NCBI RefSeq assembly: GCF_000802245.2 | Contig: NZ_CP021080.1 | Span: 3,410,001 to 3,474,000 of the forward strand | DNA from: Streptomyces pluripotens | Lineage (GTDB): Bacteria; Actinomycetota; Actinomycetes; Streptomycetales; Streptomycetaceae | Direction of reading: 5' to 3' | DNA length: 64,000 bases | Shown here: positions 17,877 to 26,594 of the stretch, in pieces | How the letters are laid out: every line of letters starts with the position of its first letter | Numbering within the stretch: position 1 is the first letter of the stretch | The notes under the pieces: model-generated | What the model saw: the letters and a program-made list of their open reading frames with translations, nothing else | What the model was told of the DNA's origin: nothing | Database searches by the model: none | Program-made: the position numbers and the translations under genes

Positions 17877-19217
17877 TCACGTCGCCGGGACGTGCACCGT
17901 CTCCACTCGGCTCGCCACCAGCCGCTCCCGCTCCCGTCGAGCCGCCCGCCCCCGCAACCGCAGGATCTGACCGACACCGAGCGCCTGGAGCACGAACACG
18001 GCACTGAACGCCACGGTGTAGTCGTCCCCGGTCGCGTCCAGCAGCACACCGATCGCGAACAGCGTCGTCATGGAGGCGACAAAACCACCCATGTTGGTGA
18101 TACCGGACGCGGTCCCCTGCCGCTCGGCTGGATTTGCGGGGCGGGAGAAGTCGAAACCGATCATCGACGCCGGACCACAGGCGCCGAGCACCACGCACAG
18201 CATCGCCAGCAGCCACATCGGTGCGTGCGCTCCGGGGTACGCCAGCGTCACCGCCCACAACAGCGCAGTCGTCCCCACCGTGCCCAACGCCAGTGGCAGC
18301 CGCGCCGCATGGTGCCGGGCGATGATCTGGCCGTAGACGAGCCCGATCACCATGTTGGACACGACGACCAGGGTGAGCAGCTCACCGGCCGTGGCCCGAC
18401 TGAGCCCCTGCGCCTGGACCAGGAACGGCAGCCCCCACAGCAACAGGAACACCATCGCCGGGAACTGAGTAGTGAAGTGCACCCACAGACCGAGCCTCGT
18501 GCCCGGCTCCCGCCAGGCCGCGGCGATCTGCCGACGGACGAAGGCCGCGCCCTGGTGCGGGGACGGTTCCGGCTCGTGCCCCTCGGGGTGGTCCCGCAAA
18601 AACAGCAGCGTCAGCACGAGGACGACGGCACCAGCCAGCGCACTGCCCGCGAACGCCGGAGTCCAGCCCATGCCATGCAGCAGCCGGGCGAGAACAAGGG
18701 TGGAGACCAAATTGCCCGCCATGCCGACCAGGCCCGCGAACTGCGCGACCAGCGGACCGCGCCTGGGTGGGAACCAGCGGGTGCCGAGCCGCAGGACGCT
18801 GATGAAGGTCATCGCGTCGCCACACCCCAGCAGCGCACGGGAGGCGAGTGCGGTGCCGTACGAGGGAGAGAAGGCGAAGCCCAACTGCCCGGCCGTGAAC
18901 AGCACGGCACCGATGCTCAACACCCTCTTGGTACCGAGCCGGTCGACCAGCAGGCCCACCGGTATCTGCATGCCCGCGTAGACCAGCAACTGGAGGATGG
19001 AGAAGGCGGACAGTGCGGAGGCGTTGACGTGGAAGCGATCGGCCGCGTCGAGCCCCGCCACCCCGAGCGACGTACGGAAGATGACCGCGACGAAATAGAC
19101 GGCGACGCCTATGGACCACACGGCGACAGCGCGCCGGCCGCCCAGGGGTGCTCGGGGCCGTTCGGGCTCCGGGCGGGAATCACCCGGAAGGGTGGCGTTG
19201 TTCTCGGCGCTGCTCAT
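17877..19217 (-). CDS. MFS transporter
   Basis: Major facilitator of 446 residues with twelve predicted membrane helices. The loop 2-3 signature is GLLVDRLGTKRVLSIG, and a basic cytoplasmic central loop (about 220-245) separates the halves. The N-terminal 28 residues are polar. It is translationally coupled to the GntR gene by a 4-base ATGA overlap, so its substrate is probably the ligand of that regulator, perhaps an organic acid. A drug-efflux role is less likely given the GntR/FCD partner. Confidence 0.88.
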   Translation of the reverse strand: MSSAENNATLPGDSRPEPERPRAPLGGRRAVAVWSIGVAVYFVAVIFRTSLGVAGLDAADRFHVNASALSAFSILQLLVYAGMQIPVGLLVDRLGTKRVLSIGAVLFTAGQLGFAFSPSYGTALASRALLGCGDAMTFISVLRLGTRWFPPRRGPLVAQFAGLVGMAGNLVSTLVLARLLHGMGWTPAFAGSALAGAVVLVLTLLFLRDHPEGHEPEPSPHQGAAFVRRQIAAAWREPGTRLGLWVHFTTQFPAMVFLLLWGLPFLVQAQGLSRATAGELLTLVVVSNMVIGLVYGQIIARHHAARLPLALGTVGTTALLWAVTLAYPGAHAPMWLLAMLCVVLGACGPASMIGFDFSRPANPAERQGTASGITNMGGFVASMTTLFAIGVLLDATGDDYTVAFSAVFVLQALGVGQILRLRGRAARRERERLVASRVETVHVPAT

Positions 19218-19888
19218 CGGACTCCGCCCCGCGCGAGGTGCGAGAACCAGCTCACGTGCCGGTGCACGACCCTGACGGCCGCGTCCGCATCCCCGGCACG
19301 CAGTGCGTTGAGGATCTCCTCGTGCTCGGCGAGTGTCTTGGTCATCCGGTCGGGATGCGAGTGCATGATGGCGACACCCATGCGCAGCTGACGATCGCGC
19401 AGTTGGTCGTAGAGACGGGAGAGGATCTCGTTGCCACCGCTGCGCACGATCGCGGCGTGGAAGCAGCGGTCAGTCACCGCGGCGGCGGCCAGATCGCCTG
19501 CCGCCACCTGCGACTTCTGCCGTTCCAGCAGTTCCGCCAGCCGCTCCACCAGAGCCGAAGGGGCGGGTACCACCTTGCGTGCCGCGTGCTCCTCCACCAG
19601 CAGCCTGGTCTCGACCACATCGGCGATCTCCTGCGCGGAGACGGGCAGCACCAGGGCGCCCTTCTTCGGGTAGAGCCGGATCAGCCCCTCGACTTCCAAC
19701 CGCAGCAGCGCCTCCCGGACGGGGGTGCGCGAGACCCCGACGGCCTCGGCCAGTTCACCCTCGGTGAGGAGGGTTCCGCCCTCGTACCGGCGGTCGAGAA
19801 CACCCTGCTTGATGTGGGAGTAGACACGGTCGGCGGCGGGCGGTGGTTTGAGTGACTGCTGGGCGGACTGCTGAACGGTCGTACTCAT
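19214..19888 (-). CDS. GntR family regulator (FCD/FadR subfamily)
   Basis: Repressor-type protein of 224 residues. An N-terminal winged helix (RVYSHIKQGVLDRRYEGG, EGELAEAVGVSRTPVREALLRLEVEGLIRL) is joined to an FCD ligand domain with likely metal-binding Asp/His residues (AAAAVTDRCFHAAIVRSGGN, AEHEEILNAL). ATG 19888 is preferred to the upstream GTG-type start at 19918, as the extra ten residues are not conserved in style. It is the first gene of a two-gene operon with the MFS transporter and is expected to control it. Confidence 0.9.
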   Translation of the reverse strand: MSTTVQQSAQQSLKPPPAADRVYSHIKQGVLDRRYEGGTLLTEGELAEAVGVSRTPVREALLRLEVEGLIRLYPKKGALVLPVSAQEIADVVETRLLVEEHAARKVVPAPSALVERLAELLERQKSQVAAGDLAAAAVTDRCFHAAIVRSGGNEILSRLYDQLRDRQLRMGVAIMHSHPDRMTKTLAEHEEILNALRAGDADAAVRVVHRHVSWFSHLARGGVR

Positions 19889-20077
19889 GCCGACAGGATA
19901 GATACAACACGTACGCATGCGCGGGCTGCGTCCGTCATGCGGACCGGCCCGAAGGGATCCCCAGCAACCACACGACGTTTTGTGCTACTTACGTGTTACA
20001 CGGATGCGGTCCCACTCCCTCGCACCAGCAACTCGGCCGCATTCCAGGGGAATTCAAGACAATCGGGGTATTTCACT

Positions 20078-20980
20078 TTGACTACCGGCACCAAGGGAAC
20101 TCACCTTCGCAAGTCCGCCGCCGTCGCCATCACCTCCGGCGCACTGTTGGTCACCGGCGCCCTCACCGCGGCGCCCGCACAGGCCGCCTCCGCGCCCAAG
20201 ATCGTGGCCAAGGGCGGCTACGTGATGGACAACGCGAACGGTAAGACGCTGTACGCCAAGGCCGCCGACACCCGGCGCTCCACCGGCTCCACGACCAAGA
20301 TCATGACCGCTAAGGTCGTGCTCGCGCAGCCGCACCTCAACCTCAACACCAAGGTGACGATCAAGAAGGCGTACAGCGACTACGTCGTCAGGAAGAACGC
20401 CTCCCAGGCGCACCTGATCGTCGGCGACAAGGTCACCGTCCGCCAGTTGCTGTACGGCCTGATGCTCCCGTCCGGTTGCGACGCCGCCTACGCACTCGCC
20501 GACAAGTACGGAACCGGCTCCACGCGCACCAAGCGGGTCGCGAACTTCATCGGCAAGATGAACTCCGCTGCCAAGAAGCTGCACCTGAAGCACACGCACT
20601 TCGACTCCTTCGACGGCATCGGCAACGGCCACAACTACTCGACGCCGCGCGACTTGACGAAGCTCGCCAGCAGCGCGATGAAGAACACGATGTTCCGCGA
20701 GATCGTCAAAACGAAGCGCTACACGGCCAAGACGATCACCAGGACGGGCAGCACGCGCACCATGCAGACGTGGCGCAACACCAACTCCCTGCTGTCCAGT
20801 TACCGTGGCGCCATCGGGGTGAAGACCGGCTCCGGCCCGGAGGCCGGCGCCTGCCTGGTCTTCGCTGCCACCCGCAACGGCAAGACCGTCATCGGCACGG
20901 TCCTGGCCTCCACCACGTACGCACAGCGCACGAAGGACGCCTCGAAGCTCCTCAACCACGGTTTCGCCAGGCTCCGCTGA
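20078..20980 (+). CDS. secreted D-alanyl-D-alanine carboxypeptidase/transpeptidase (S11)
   Basis: Penicillin-binding protein of 300 residues that acts on peptidoglycan stem peptides outside the membrane. A TTG start at 20078 gives a clean signal peptide (HLRKSAAVAITSGALLVTG, cleavage near AQA-AS). The active-site motifs are S71-T-T-K74, S132-G-C134 and K249-T-G. The middle triad is SGC in place of the usual SxN, the variant known from the Streptomyces K15 DD-transpeptidase. There is no C-terminal PBP5 beta domain or membrane anchor, so the enzyme is probably released. The longer frame from 19937 has no signal sequence. Confidence 0.92.
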   Translation: MTTGTKGTHLRKSAAVAITSGALLVTGALTAAPAQAASAPKIVAKGGYVMDNANGKTLYAKAADTRRSTGSTTKIMTAKVVLAQPHLNLNTKVTIKKAYSDYVVRKNASQAHLIVGDKVTVRQLLYGLMLPSGCDAAYALADKYGTGSTRTKRVANFIGKMNSAAKKLHLKHTHFDSFDGIGNGHNYSTPRDLTKLASSAMKNTMFREIVKTKRYTAKTITRTGSTRTMQTWRNTNSLLSSYRGAIGVKTGSGPEAGACLVFAATRNGKTVIGTVLASTTYAQRTKDASKLLNHGFARLR

Positions 20981-21018
20981 CGCCCGTACGGTACGGCTGA
21001 CGCCCACGCGCCGATCAC

Positions 21019-21048
21019 CGGGCCCGTCGCACCCCTGTGACGGGCCCG
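21019..21048 (+). terminator. hairpin terminator after the DD-carboxypeptidase gene
   Basis: CGGGCCCGTC (21019-21028) pairs with GACGGGCCCG (21039-21048) around a 10-base loop, 38 bases after the stop. Confidence 0.7.
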
Positions 21049-21113
21049 TCTGACACCGTTCCCACAGGACTTCCGCCTCCCATCGGGCGACGCGGAACGC
21101 ACCCCTGCCCTGG

Positions 21114-21827
21114 GTGGTGGGTCGTGCGGACGTGACCGAGTCCTTCGAGGTACGACCCGCCCCAAAACGGTGCCTGGTGCAGTCCCGTGTGGTCGTGGAC
21201 GCAACAGCAGTCGCACCAAGAGCGGCACCACGACTCGGCACCACTCGCTTCGCGGTCCTCGGCGCCCCGTCTCACACGCTGCGCCCCGCCCCATGGCCCT
21301 ACGGCCGCCTGCTCGACGCCGCGAACTACCGCGCGTTCCGCAATCGCCGCTCCCTGCTGCTGCTCGACCTGCAACGGCAGCTCCGGGCGGAGGAACTGCC
21401 GTGGGTGCGGGCCGTCGCCGCCCAGCGCGTCGACGACGGGACGGACGTGGCCGCCACTGCGCTGCCGCGTTTGGGCGGGCTGGCCGTACGGGCGTTCCCC
21501 GGTACGATCCTGCCCAACCCGCTGATCCACGAACTGTCCGTGCTGGCCCGCCAGGCCGAACTGGGTGCCCCGTTTGTGGAGGAGCTCGCCGCCGACATCT
21601 TCATGGGCACGTTCACCCCGAAGTTCCTCACCACAGCGCTCTCCGAAGAGTCCGCACGGCAGCCCTGGCACGTCGTTGGCCGACTAGACCCCGCTCTCAC
21701 CAGGCTGCGCCGGGTCATGGACGGCGCCCCACCCGACTCGGGTACGGGTCGCCGCCTGCTGGGCTGGAGCACCGGCAGCCACTGGCTGCGGCCGGACCCG
21801 GTACCGGCCGGGCCGCGTGTGGAGTAA
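21114..21827 (+). pseudogene. probable remnant of a larger hypothetical gene
   Basis: The central part reads like real protein (residues about 65-185: YGRLLDAANYRAFRNRRSLLLLD, GTILPNPLIHELSVLARQAE, FVEELAADIFMGTFTPKFL). The first 55 residues and the tail after residue 190 are low-quality Ala/Arg/Pro sequence with no ribosome binding site before the GTG at 21114. I take it as a conserved helical domain left over from a longer gene. A short functional protein remains possible. I cannot name the family. Confidence 0.4.
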
Positions 21828-21933
21828 TGAGCGTGTGGAGTAATGAGGAGGAACGGACCTTCCCCGACGGCACCGAGTCGCCGCAGATGAGGAAACCGGC
21901 CCGCCGACCGTCGGTGCACAGCCGCTCGGGCAG

Positions 21934-21976
21934 GTCGTGGGCCGCGCACCAGGAAAACTGGTGCGCGGCCCACGAC
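21934..21976. terminator. 19-bp perfect hairpin after the bkd1 operon
   Basis: Bases 21934-21952 pair exactly with 21958-21976 around a GAAAA loop, 14 bases beyond the bkdC1 stop. It is among the strongest hairpins of the window and can act in both directions. Confidence 0.85.
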
Positions 21977-21990
21977 TCGCACACGGCCGC

Positions 21991-23379
21991 TCAGGCCCAG
22001 GTGATCAGCCGTTTCGGCTGTTCCAGGATCGCCGCCACGTCCGCCAGCACCTTGGAGCCCAGCTCGCCGTCGACCAGGCGGTGGTCGAAGCTCAGCGCCA
22101 GCGTGGTGACCTGGCGGGGCTTCACCTTGCCCTTGTGGACCCACGGCTGGAGCTTGATCGCACCGACTGCGAGGATCGCCGACTCGCCTGGGTTGAGGAT
22201 GGGCGTTCCGGTGTCGACGCCGAAGACGCCGACGTTGGTGATGGTGACCGTGCCCCCCTGCATGGCGGCCGGCGACGTCTTGCCCTCTCTCGCTGTCGAC
22301 ACCAGGTCACTGAGGGAGTCCGCCAGTTGCGGGAGCGTCTTGTCGTGCGCGTCCTTGATGTTCGGCACGATCAGACCACGCGGAGTGGCCGCCGCGATGC
22401 CCAGGTTCACATAGTGCTTGAGGACGATCTCCTGGTTGGCCTCGTCCCAGGAAGCATTGACCTCCGGGTTGCGCTTGATCGCGACCAGCAGGGCCTTGGC
22501 GATCAGCAGCAGCGGGTTCACCCGCTTGCCCTGCATCTCCTTGTCCTGCTTCAGTTCCTCGACCAGCTTGATCGTGCGGGTCACGTCCACCGTCACGAAC
22601 TCCGTGACGTGCGGAGCCGTGAACGCAGAGCCGATCATCGCCGCCGCCGTCGCCTTGCGCACGCCCTTGACCGGGACACGGGTCTCACGCGTGCTGTCGT
22701 ACGGCGTCACCGCCGCCGGGGCCACGGGAGCGGTGGCAGGGAACTGCACCGGCGGCTCGGGAGCGGCCTTCGGTGTGGCCGCCGCATGGACGTCCTCCCG
22801 GGTGATGATCCCGTCCGGGCCGGAAGGAGTGACCGTTGCCAGGTCCACCCCGAGGTCCTTGGCCAGCTTGCGCACCGGCGGCTTGGCCAGCGGGCGGGCT
22901 CTGTCCACCGCGGGGGTGTGGCCGTTCAGCTCCGGCTGGACCGCCTGGGCCGGCGCCGGAACGGTGACCTGGGAGCCCTTCCGGGGGCGGCGCTTGGTGG
23001 CGGAGGCAGCCACGCCGTAGCCGACCAGAACCGGCTTGCGGCCCTCCGCCTTCGGTTCCTCCGTGGCCTCCTCGGGCTCCGCCTTCGGCGCCTCGGGCAG
23101 CGCCGGCGCCGCGGCGCCGCCCGACACGTCCACCGCGATGATGGCCGTGCCCACGTCGACCGTGGTTCCTTCGGGGAAGTGCAGCTCGCGGACCACGCCG
23201 TCGTAGGGGATGGGCAGTTCGACGGCCGCCTTGGCCGTCTCGACCTCGCACACCACCTGGCCGTCGGTGACCGCGTCACCGGGCTGGACGTACCATTTGA
23301 GGATCTCGGCCTCGGTGAGCCCCTCGCCCACGTCCGGCATCTTGAACTCGCGTACGGACGCATCCGTCATCGTCGTCAC
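21991..23379 (-). CDS. bkdC1: branched-chain 2-oxo acid dehydrogenase E2 (dihydrolipoyl acyltransferase)
   Basis: E2 core of the branched-chain keto acid dehydrogenase complex, 462 residues; it transfers the acyl group from E1 to CoA. The lipoyl domain (about 8-85) carries the lipoylated Lys in EVETAKA (K50). An Ala/Pro-rich linker with a peripheral subunit-binding domain (about 165-205, VRKLAKDLGVDLATV) follows, then the catalytic domain (about 235-462) with FDHRLVDG near the C-terminus. The start is GTG 23379, with ATG 23370 also possible behind the same GGAGAGGG. It lies 10 bases after bkdB1. No E3 gene is nearby. Confidence 0.93.
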   Translation of the reverse strand: MTTMTDASVREFKMPDVGEGLTEAEILKWYVQPGDAVTDGQVVCEVETAKAAVELPIPYDGVVRELHFPEGTTVDVGTAIIAVDVSGGAAAPALPEAPKAEPEEATEEPKAEGRKPVLVGYGVAASATKRRPRKGSQVTVPAPAQAVQPELNGHTPAVDRARPLAKPPVRKLAKDLGVDLATVTPSGPDGIITREDVHAAATPKAAPEPPVQFPATAPVAPAAVTPYDSTRETRVPVKGVRKATAAAMIGSAFTAPHVTEFVTVDVTRTIKLVEELKQDKEMQGKRVNPLLLIAKALLVAIKRNPEVNASWDEANQEIVLKHYVNLGIAAATPRGLIVPNIKDAHDKTLPQLADSLSDLVSTAREGKTSPAAMQGGTVTITNVGVFGVDTGTPILNPGESAILAVGAIKLQPWVHKGKVKPRQVTTLALSFDHRLVDGELGSKVLADVAAILEQPKRLITWA

Positions 23380-23389
23380 GACCCTCTCC

Positions 23390-24367
23390 TCAGTACGCCA
23401 GCGAGCGGTCGACGGCGTCGAGCACGCGGTCCAGGTCCGGCAGGTACTCCTCCTCCAGCCGGGCCGGCGGGTAGGGGGCGTGGTAGCCGCCCACCCGGAG
23501 CACCGGAGCCTCTAGGTGGTAGAAGCACCGCTCGGTGATCCGCGCGGCGATCTCCGCGCCGGAACCGAAGAACACCGGCGCCTCGTGAACGACGACGAGA
23601 CGGCGGGTCTTCTCCACCGAGGCCTGGATCGAGTCGAAGTCCAGCGGAGACACCGAGCGCAGGTCCAGGACCTCCAGGGACTTGCCCTCCTCGGCCGCCG
23701 CCGCCGCGACTTCCTGGCACAGCTTCACCATCGGGCCATAGGCCGCCAGGGTCAGGTCGGCGCCCTCTCGGACGACCTGTGCCCTGTGCAGCGGGGCGGG
23801 GATCGCTGCCGCGTCCACCTCGGCCTTGTCCCAGTAGCGCCGCTTGGGCTCGAAGTAGATCACCGGATCGTCGCTCTGGATGGCCTGCTGCATCATCCAG
23901 TAGGCGTCCGAGGAGTTCGACGGGGAGACCACCTTCAGGCCCGCCACGTGCGCGAAGAGCGCCTCCGGCGACTCCGAGTGGTGCTCGACCGCGCCGATGC
24001 CGCCGCCGTAGGGGATGCGGATGACGACCGGCATCTTCACCTTGCCCAGCGCACGCGCGTGCATCTTCGCGAGCTGCGTGACGATCTGGTCGTAGGCCGG
24101 GAAGACGAACCCGTCGAACTGAATCTCCACCACTGGGCGGTAGCCGCGCAGGGCGAGGCCGATCGCGGTGCCGACGATGCCGGACTCGGCGAGCGGGGTG
24201 TCGATGACCCGGCTCTCCCCGAAGTCCTTCTGCAGGCCGTCCGTCACCCGGAAGACGCCGCCGAGCTTGCCGACGTCCTCACCCATGACCAGGACCTTGG
24301 GGTCGGCCTCCAGGGCACGTCGCAGCGACTCGTTGATGGCCTTGGCCATCGCCATCTTCTCTGCCAT
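23390..24367 (-). CDS. bkdB1: branched-chain 2-oxo acid dehydrogenase E1 beta subunit
   Basis: Beta subunit of the thiamine-diphosphate E1 component, 325 residues, beginning MAEKMAMAKAINESL. Family features include VLVMGEDVGKLGG, DTPLAESGIVGTAIGLAL, RIPYGGGIGAVEHHSES and the transketolase C-terminal domain (about 200-320). Its ATG is one base after the bkdA1 stop (TGACATG), so the two subunits are translationally coupled. With bkdA1 it decarboxylates the keto acids of Val, Leu and Ile. Confidence 0.94.
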   Translation of the reverse strand: MAEKMAMAKAINESLRRALEADPKVLVMGEDVGKLGGVFRVTDGLQKDFGESRVIDTPLAESGIVGTAIGLALRGYRPVVEIQFDGFVFPAYDQIVTQLAKMHARALGKVKMPVVIRIPYGGGIGAVEHHSESPEALFAHVAGLKVVSPSNSSDAYWMMQQAIQSDDPVIYFEPKRRYWDKAEVDAAAIPAPLHRAQVVREGADLTLAAYGPMVKLCQEVAAAAAEEGKSLEVLDLRSVSPLDFDSIQASVEKTRRLVVVHEAPVFFGSGAEIAARITERCFYHLEAPVLRVGGYHAPYPPARLEEEYLPDLDRVLDAVDRSLAY

Positions 24368-24368
24368 G

Positions 24369-25610
24369 TCACTGACCCCCTTCTGCGTCCGCGAACGACG
24401 CCTGGTAGGCGGCGAACTGGGCTCGCTCCTCGTCGACGAGCGCATGCCCGTCCGCGTACACGTTCTCGAAGATGGCGAAGTGGTCCGGGTCGGGCATGGC
24501 ACGGACCGCTTCGCGCACTCGTTTGCCCAACGTCTCGGACTCCGTCTCCAGTTCCGCGAAGAATCCCTCGTCCGCGTGGTTTGAAGCCTCCAGGTACCGG
24601 CGAAGACGCAGGATCGGGTCCTTCGCCTCCCAGGCGACGCGCTCGTCGTCGTGACGGTAGCGGGTGGGGTCGTCGGAGGTGGTGTGGGCGCCCATCCGGT
24701 AGGTGTACGCCTCGACCAAGGTGGGGCCCTCACCTCTGCGGGCGCGCTCCAGCGCCCACTTGGTGACCGCCAGGCAGGCCAGGACGTCGTTACCGTCCAC
24801 GCGCACGCCCGGGAAGCCGAAGCCCTGCGCGCGCTGGTACAGCGGCACCCGGCTCTGCTTCTCGGTCGGCTCGGAGATCGCCCACTGGTTGTTCTGGCAG
24901 AAGAACACCACGGGGGCGTTGTAGACGGCGGAGAACGTGAACGCCTCGGCGACGTCGCCCTGGCTGGATGCGCCGTCACCGAAGTAGGCGATGACCGCCG
25001 AGTCCGCGCCGTCCTTGGCGACACCCATCGCGTAGCCGGTGGCGTGCAGCGTCTGGGAGCCGATGACGATCGTGTAGAGGTGGAAGTTGTTGCTGTTCGG
25101 GTCCCAGCCGCCGTTGTTCACGCCGCGGAACATGCCGAGCAGGTTGGTCGGGTCGACCCCACGGCACCAGGCGACACCGTGCTCGCGGTAGGTCGGGAAG
25201 ACGTAGTCGTCGTCGCGCAGGGCCCGGCCGGAGCCGATCTGAGCGGCCTCCTGGCCCAGCAGGGAGGCCCACAGACCCAGCTCGCCCTGGCGCTGCAGGG
25301 CGGTGGCCTCGGCGTCGAAGCGGCGGGTGAGCACCATGTCGCGGTACAGGCCGCGCAGCTCGTCCGGGGTGATGCCGGCGACGTAGGCGTCGTACTCGGC
25401 GTTCTTGACCCGCTTGCCCTCAGGGGTCAGAAGCTGCACGAGTTCGGGGTCGGTGCTCCTCTTCGCGGCGGCGCGCGGCGCGCGGCTGGTGCGCTTGGCG
25501 CCGGTGTCTCCGGACTTCTTTCCGGCGGTACCGGACTTGCTGCCGGTGGTGCCGGCCTTGCCTGCGGCGCTGCGTCGCGGGCTGCGCGCGGCACTGCTCT
25601 CCACGGTCAC
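24369..25610 (-). CDS. bkdA1: branched-chain 2-oxo acid dehydrogenase E1 alpha subunit
   Basis: Alpha subunit of E1, 413 residues, binding thiamine diphosphate through GDGASSQGDVAEAFTFSAVY...NN (GDG-x-NN motif). The phosphorylation-loop-like segment YRMGAHTTSDDPTRYR is conserved. The first 50 or so residues are an Ala/Ser/Lys/Gly-rich extension not needed for the fold. GTG 25610 sits behind GGAGGAG and is preferred to the open frame reaching 25700. It is the first gene of bkdA1B1C1, which supplies isobutyryl-, isovaleryl- and 2-methylbutyryl-CoA. Confidence 0.94.
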   Translation of the reverse strand: MTVESSAARSPRRSAAGKAGTTGSKSGTAGKKSGDTGAKRTSRAPRAAAKRSTDPELVQLLTPEGKRVKNAEYDAYVAGITPDELRGLYRDMVLTRRFDAEATALQRQGELGLWASLLGQEAAQIGSGRALRDDDYVFPTYREHGVAWCRGVDPTNLLGMFRGVNNGGWDPNSNNFHLYTIVIGSQTLHATGYAMGVAKDGADSAVIAYFGDGASSQGDVAEAFTFSAVYNAPVVFFCQNNQWAISEPTEKQSRVPLYQRAQGFGFPGVRVDGNDVLACLAVTKWALERARRGEGPTLVEAYTYRMGAHTTSDDPTRYRHDDERVAWEAKDPILRLRRYLEASNHADEGFFAELETESETLGKRVREAVRAMPDPDHFAIFENVYADGHALVDEERAQFAAYQASFADAEGGQ

Positions 25611-25804
25611 GTGTGCTCCTCCGTCGTTCCGGCCCCCGGGGTTGCCGGCTGGCCAGTGCGGCTCACCTGTCTCGGCCACCGGGCACGGGGTGGGTGCCAC
25701 TCGGCCGGGAACAGGCGTGACAGGTGCCCCGGCGAGCGCCCTGCAACCAACACGTTACCCAGTGGTCCACATTTCTGTGAAACCCCTCTTGACCTGCGTT
25801 TTTG

Positions 25805-25818
25805 CTTGGATTTCCAAG
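25805..25818. promoter_or_regulatory. palindrome upstream of bkdA1, possible operator
   Basis: CTTGGA-TT-TCCAAG is a 6-bp inverted repeat in an A/T-rich island about 195 bases upstream of bkdA1, between this operon and the response regulator remnant. It is the most operator-like element in the bkd1 promoter region. The binding protein is unknown, and no copy is seen before bkdA2. Confidence 0.4.
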
Positions 25819-25933
25819 TAAATCGAGGCAATGGGGAAGCATGCTGGTCACAGCCTTGCGGCAAGGCCGGAGCAACCGCACGTTATCCCGCGCACCCAGG
25901 TCACGGGAAGAGTTTGCGTGTGAGACTGGCCGC

Positions 25934-26433
25934 GTGCGCGCAGACGGGCGATTCCGGGTATGCGTGCTCGATGACCACGAAGTCGTCCGTCGGGGCGTGC
26001 GCGAACACTCTGCGCACGGACTCCGCACGTTCTGCACGGAGCCGGACATCGAGCCGGTACCGCGGTACGCCTTCTAGGGGCATCCACGACGACGAGCCGC
26101 TCCGGGCAGTTCGGGACGTCACCGCTGGCAGGTCCCCGCCGGCCCCGGCCGCTACCGCGGGCCCGGGCGTGCCGAAGTGACTGCGCGACGTCGTTGGCGC
26201 GGACCAACGGCGGGGTGAGTCGACTCTGCAGCGAGGAGCGCCGCGTCCTGGAACTGATCGACAAGGGGCTCGCCCATCACCAGATCGGCGCGTGGCTGCA
26301 GCCGACCAAGAAAACGATCAAGAACTACGGTCGCTACGTCTCCGACTTGCTCACGGAACCCGGTATGCAGCGCCGTTCCCGGGCAGCCACTTATCCGGCC
26401 CGCAGGAGGGCGGAAAAGCACGGAAGCAGGTGA
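25934..26433 (+). pseudogene. decayed NarL/DevR-type response regulator
   Basis: Two separated pieces of a LuxR-class response regulator. The first (from GTG 25934) reads FRVCVLDDHEVVRRGVREH, the start of a receiver domain with its acidic pocket, then TEPDIEPV before a stop at 26077. The second, in another frame (about 26215-26415), reads CSEERRVLELIDKGLAHHQIG and KKTIKNYGRYVSDLL, a LuxR helix-turn-helix. The region that should hold the phospho-accepting Asp is missing and the two frames do not join. As I recall, S. coelicolor keeps an intact regulator at this place beside bkd. No sensor kinase is adjacent. Confidence 0.75.
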
Positions 26434-26581
26434 CATCACGGGGCTCCGAAAGGCCTCGAAAGCCTCGCGCCCGGTTTTCCCGAAAAGGCCCTCGGCGTCC
26501 ACCGACTTGCGCCGTGTGACCGAATGCGACCGACGACGACTACCTGTGATAACTCCCAGCTCACAGTAACTTTTCGTGCCC

Positions 26582-26587
26582 TAGCAT
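26582..26587 (+). promoter_or_regulatory. candidate -10 (TAGCAT) for a leaderless start
   Basis: TAGCAT ends 8 bases before the GTG at 26595, which would place the transcription start at or next to the start codon. No ribosome binding site is present. Confidence 0.4.
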
Positions 26588-26594
26588 CTGCCGC

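Noticed and set aside
26194..26433. The 79-codon LuxR-type HTH frame as an intact small regulator
   Set aside because: It starts only at a TTG without ribosome binding site, and receiver-domain remains lie directly upstream, so decay of one gene explains it better.
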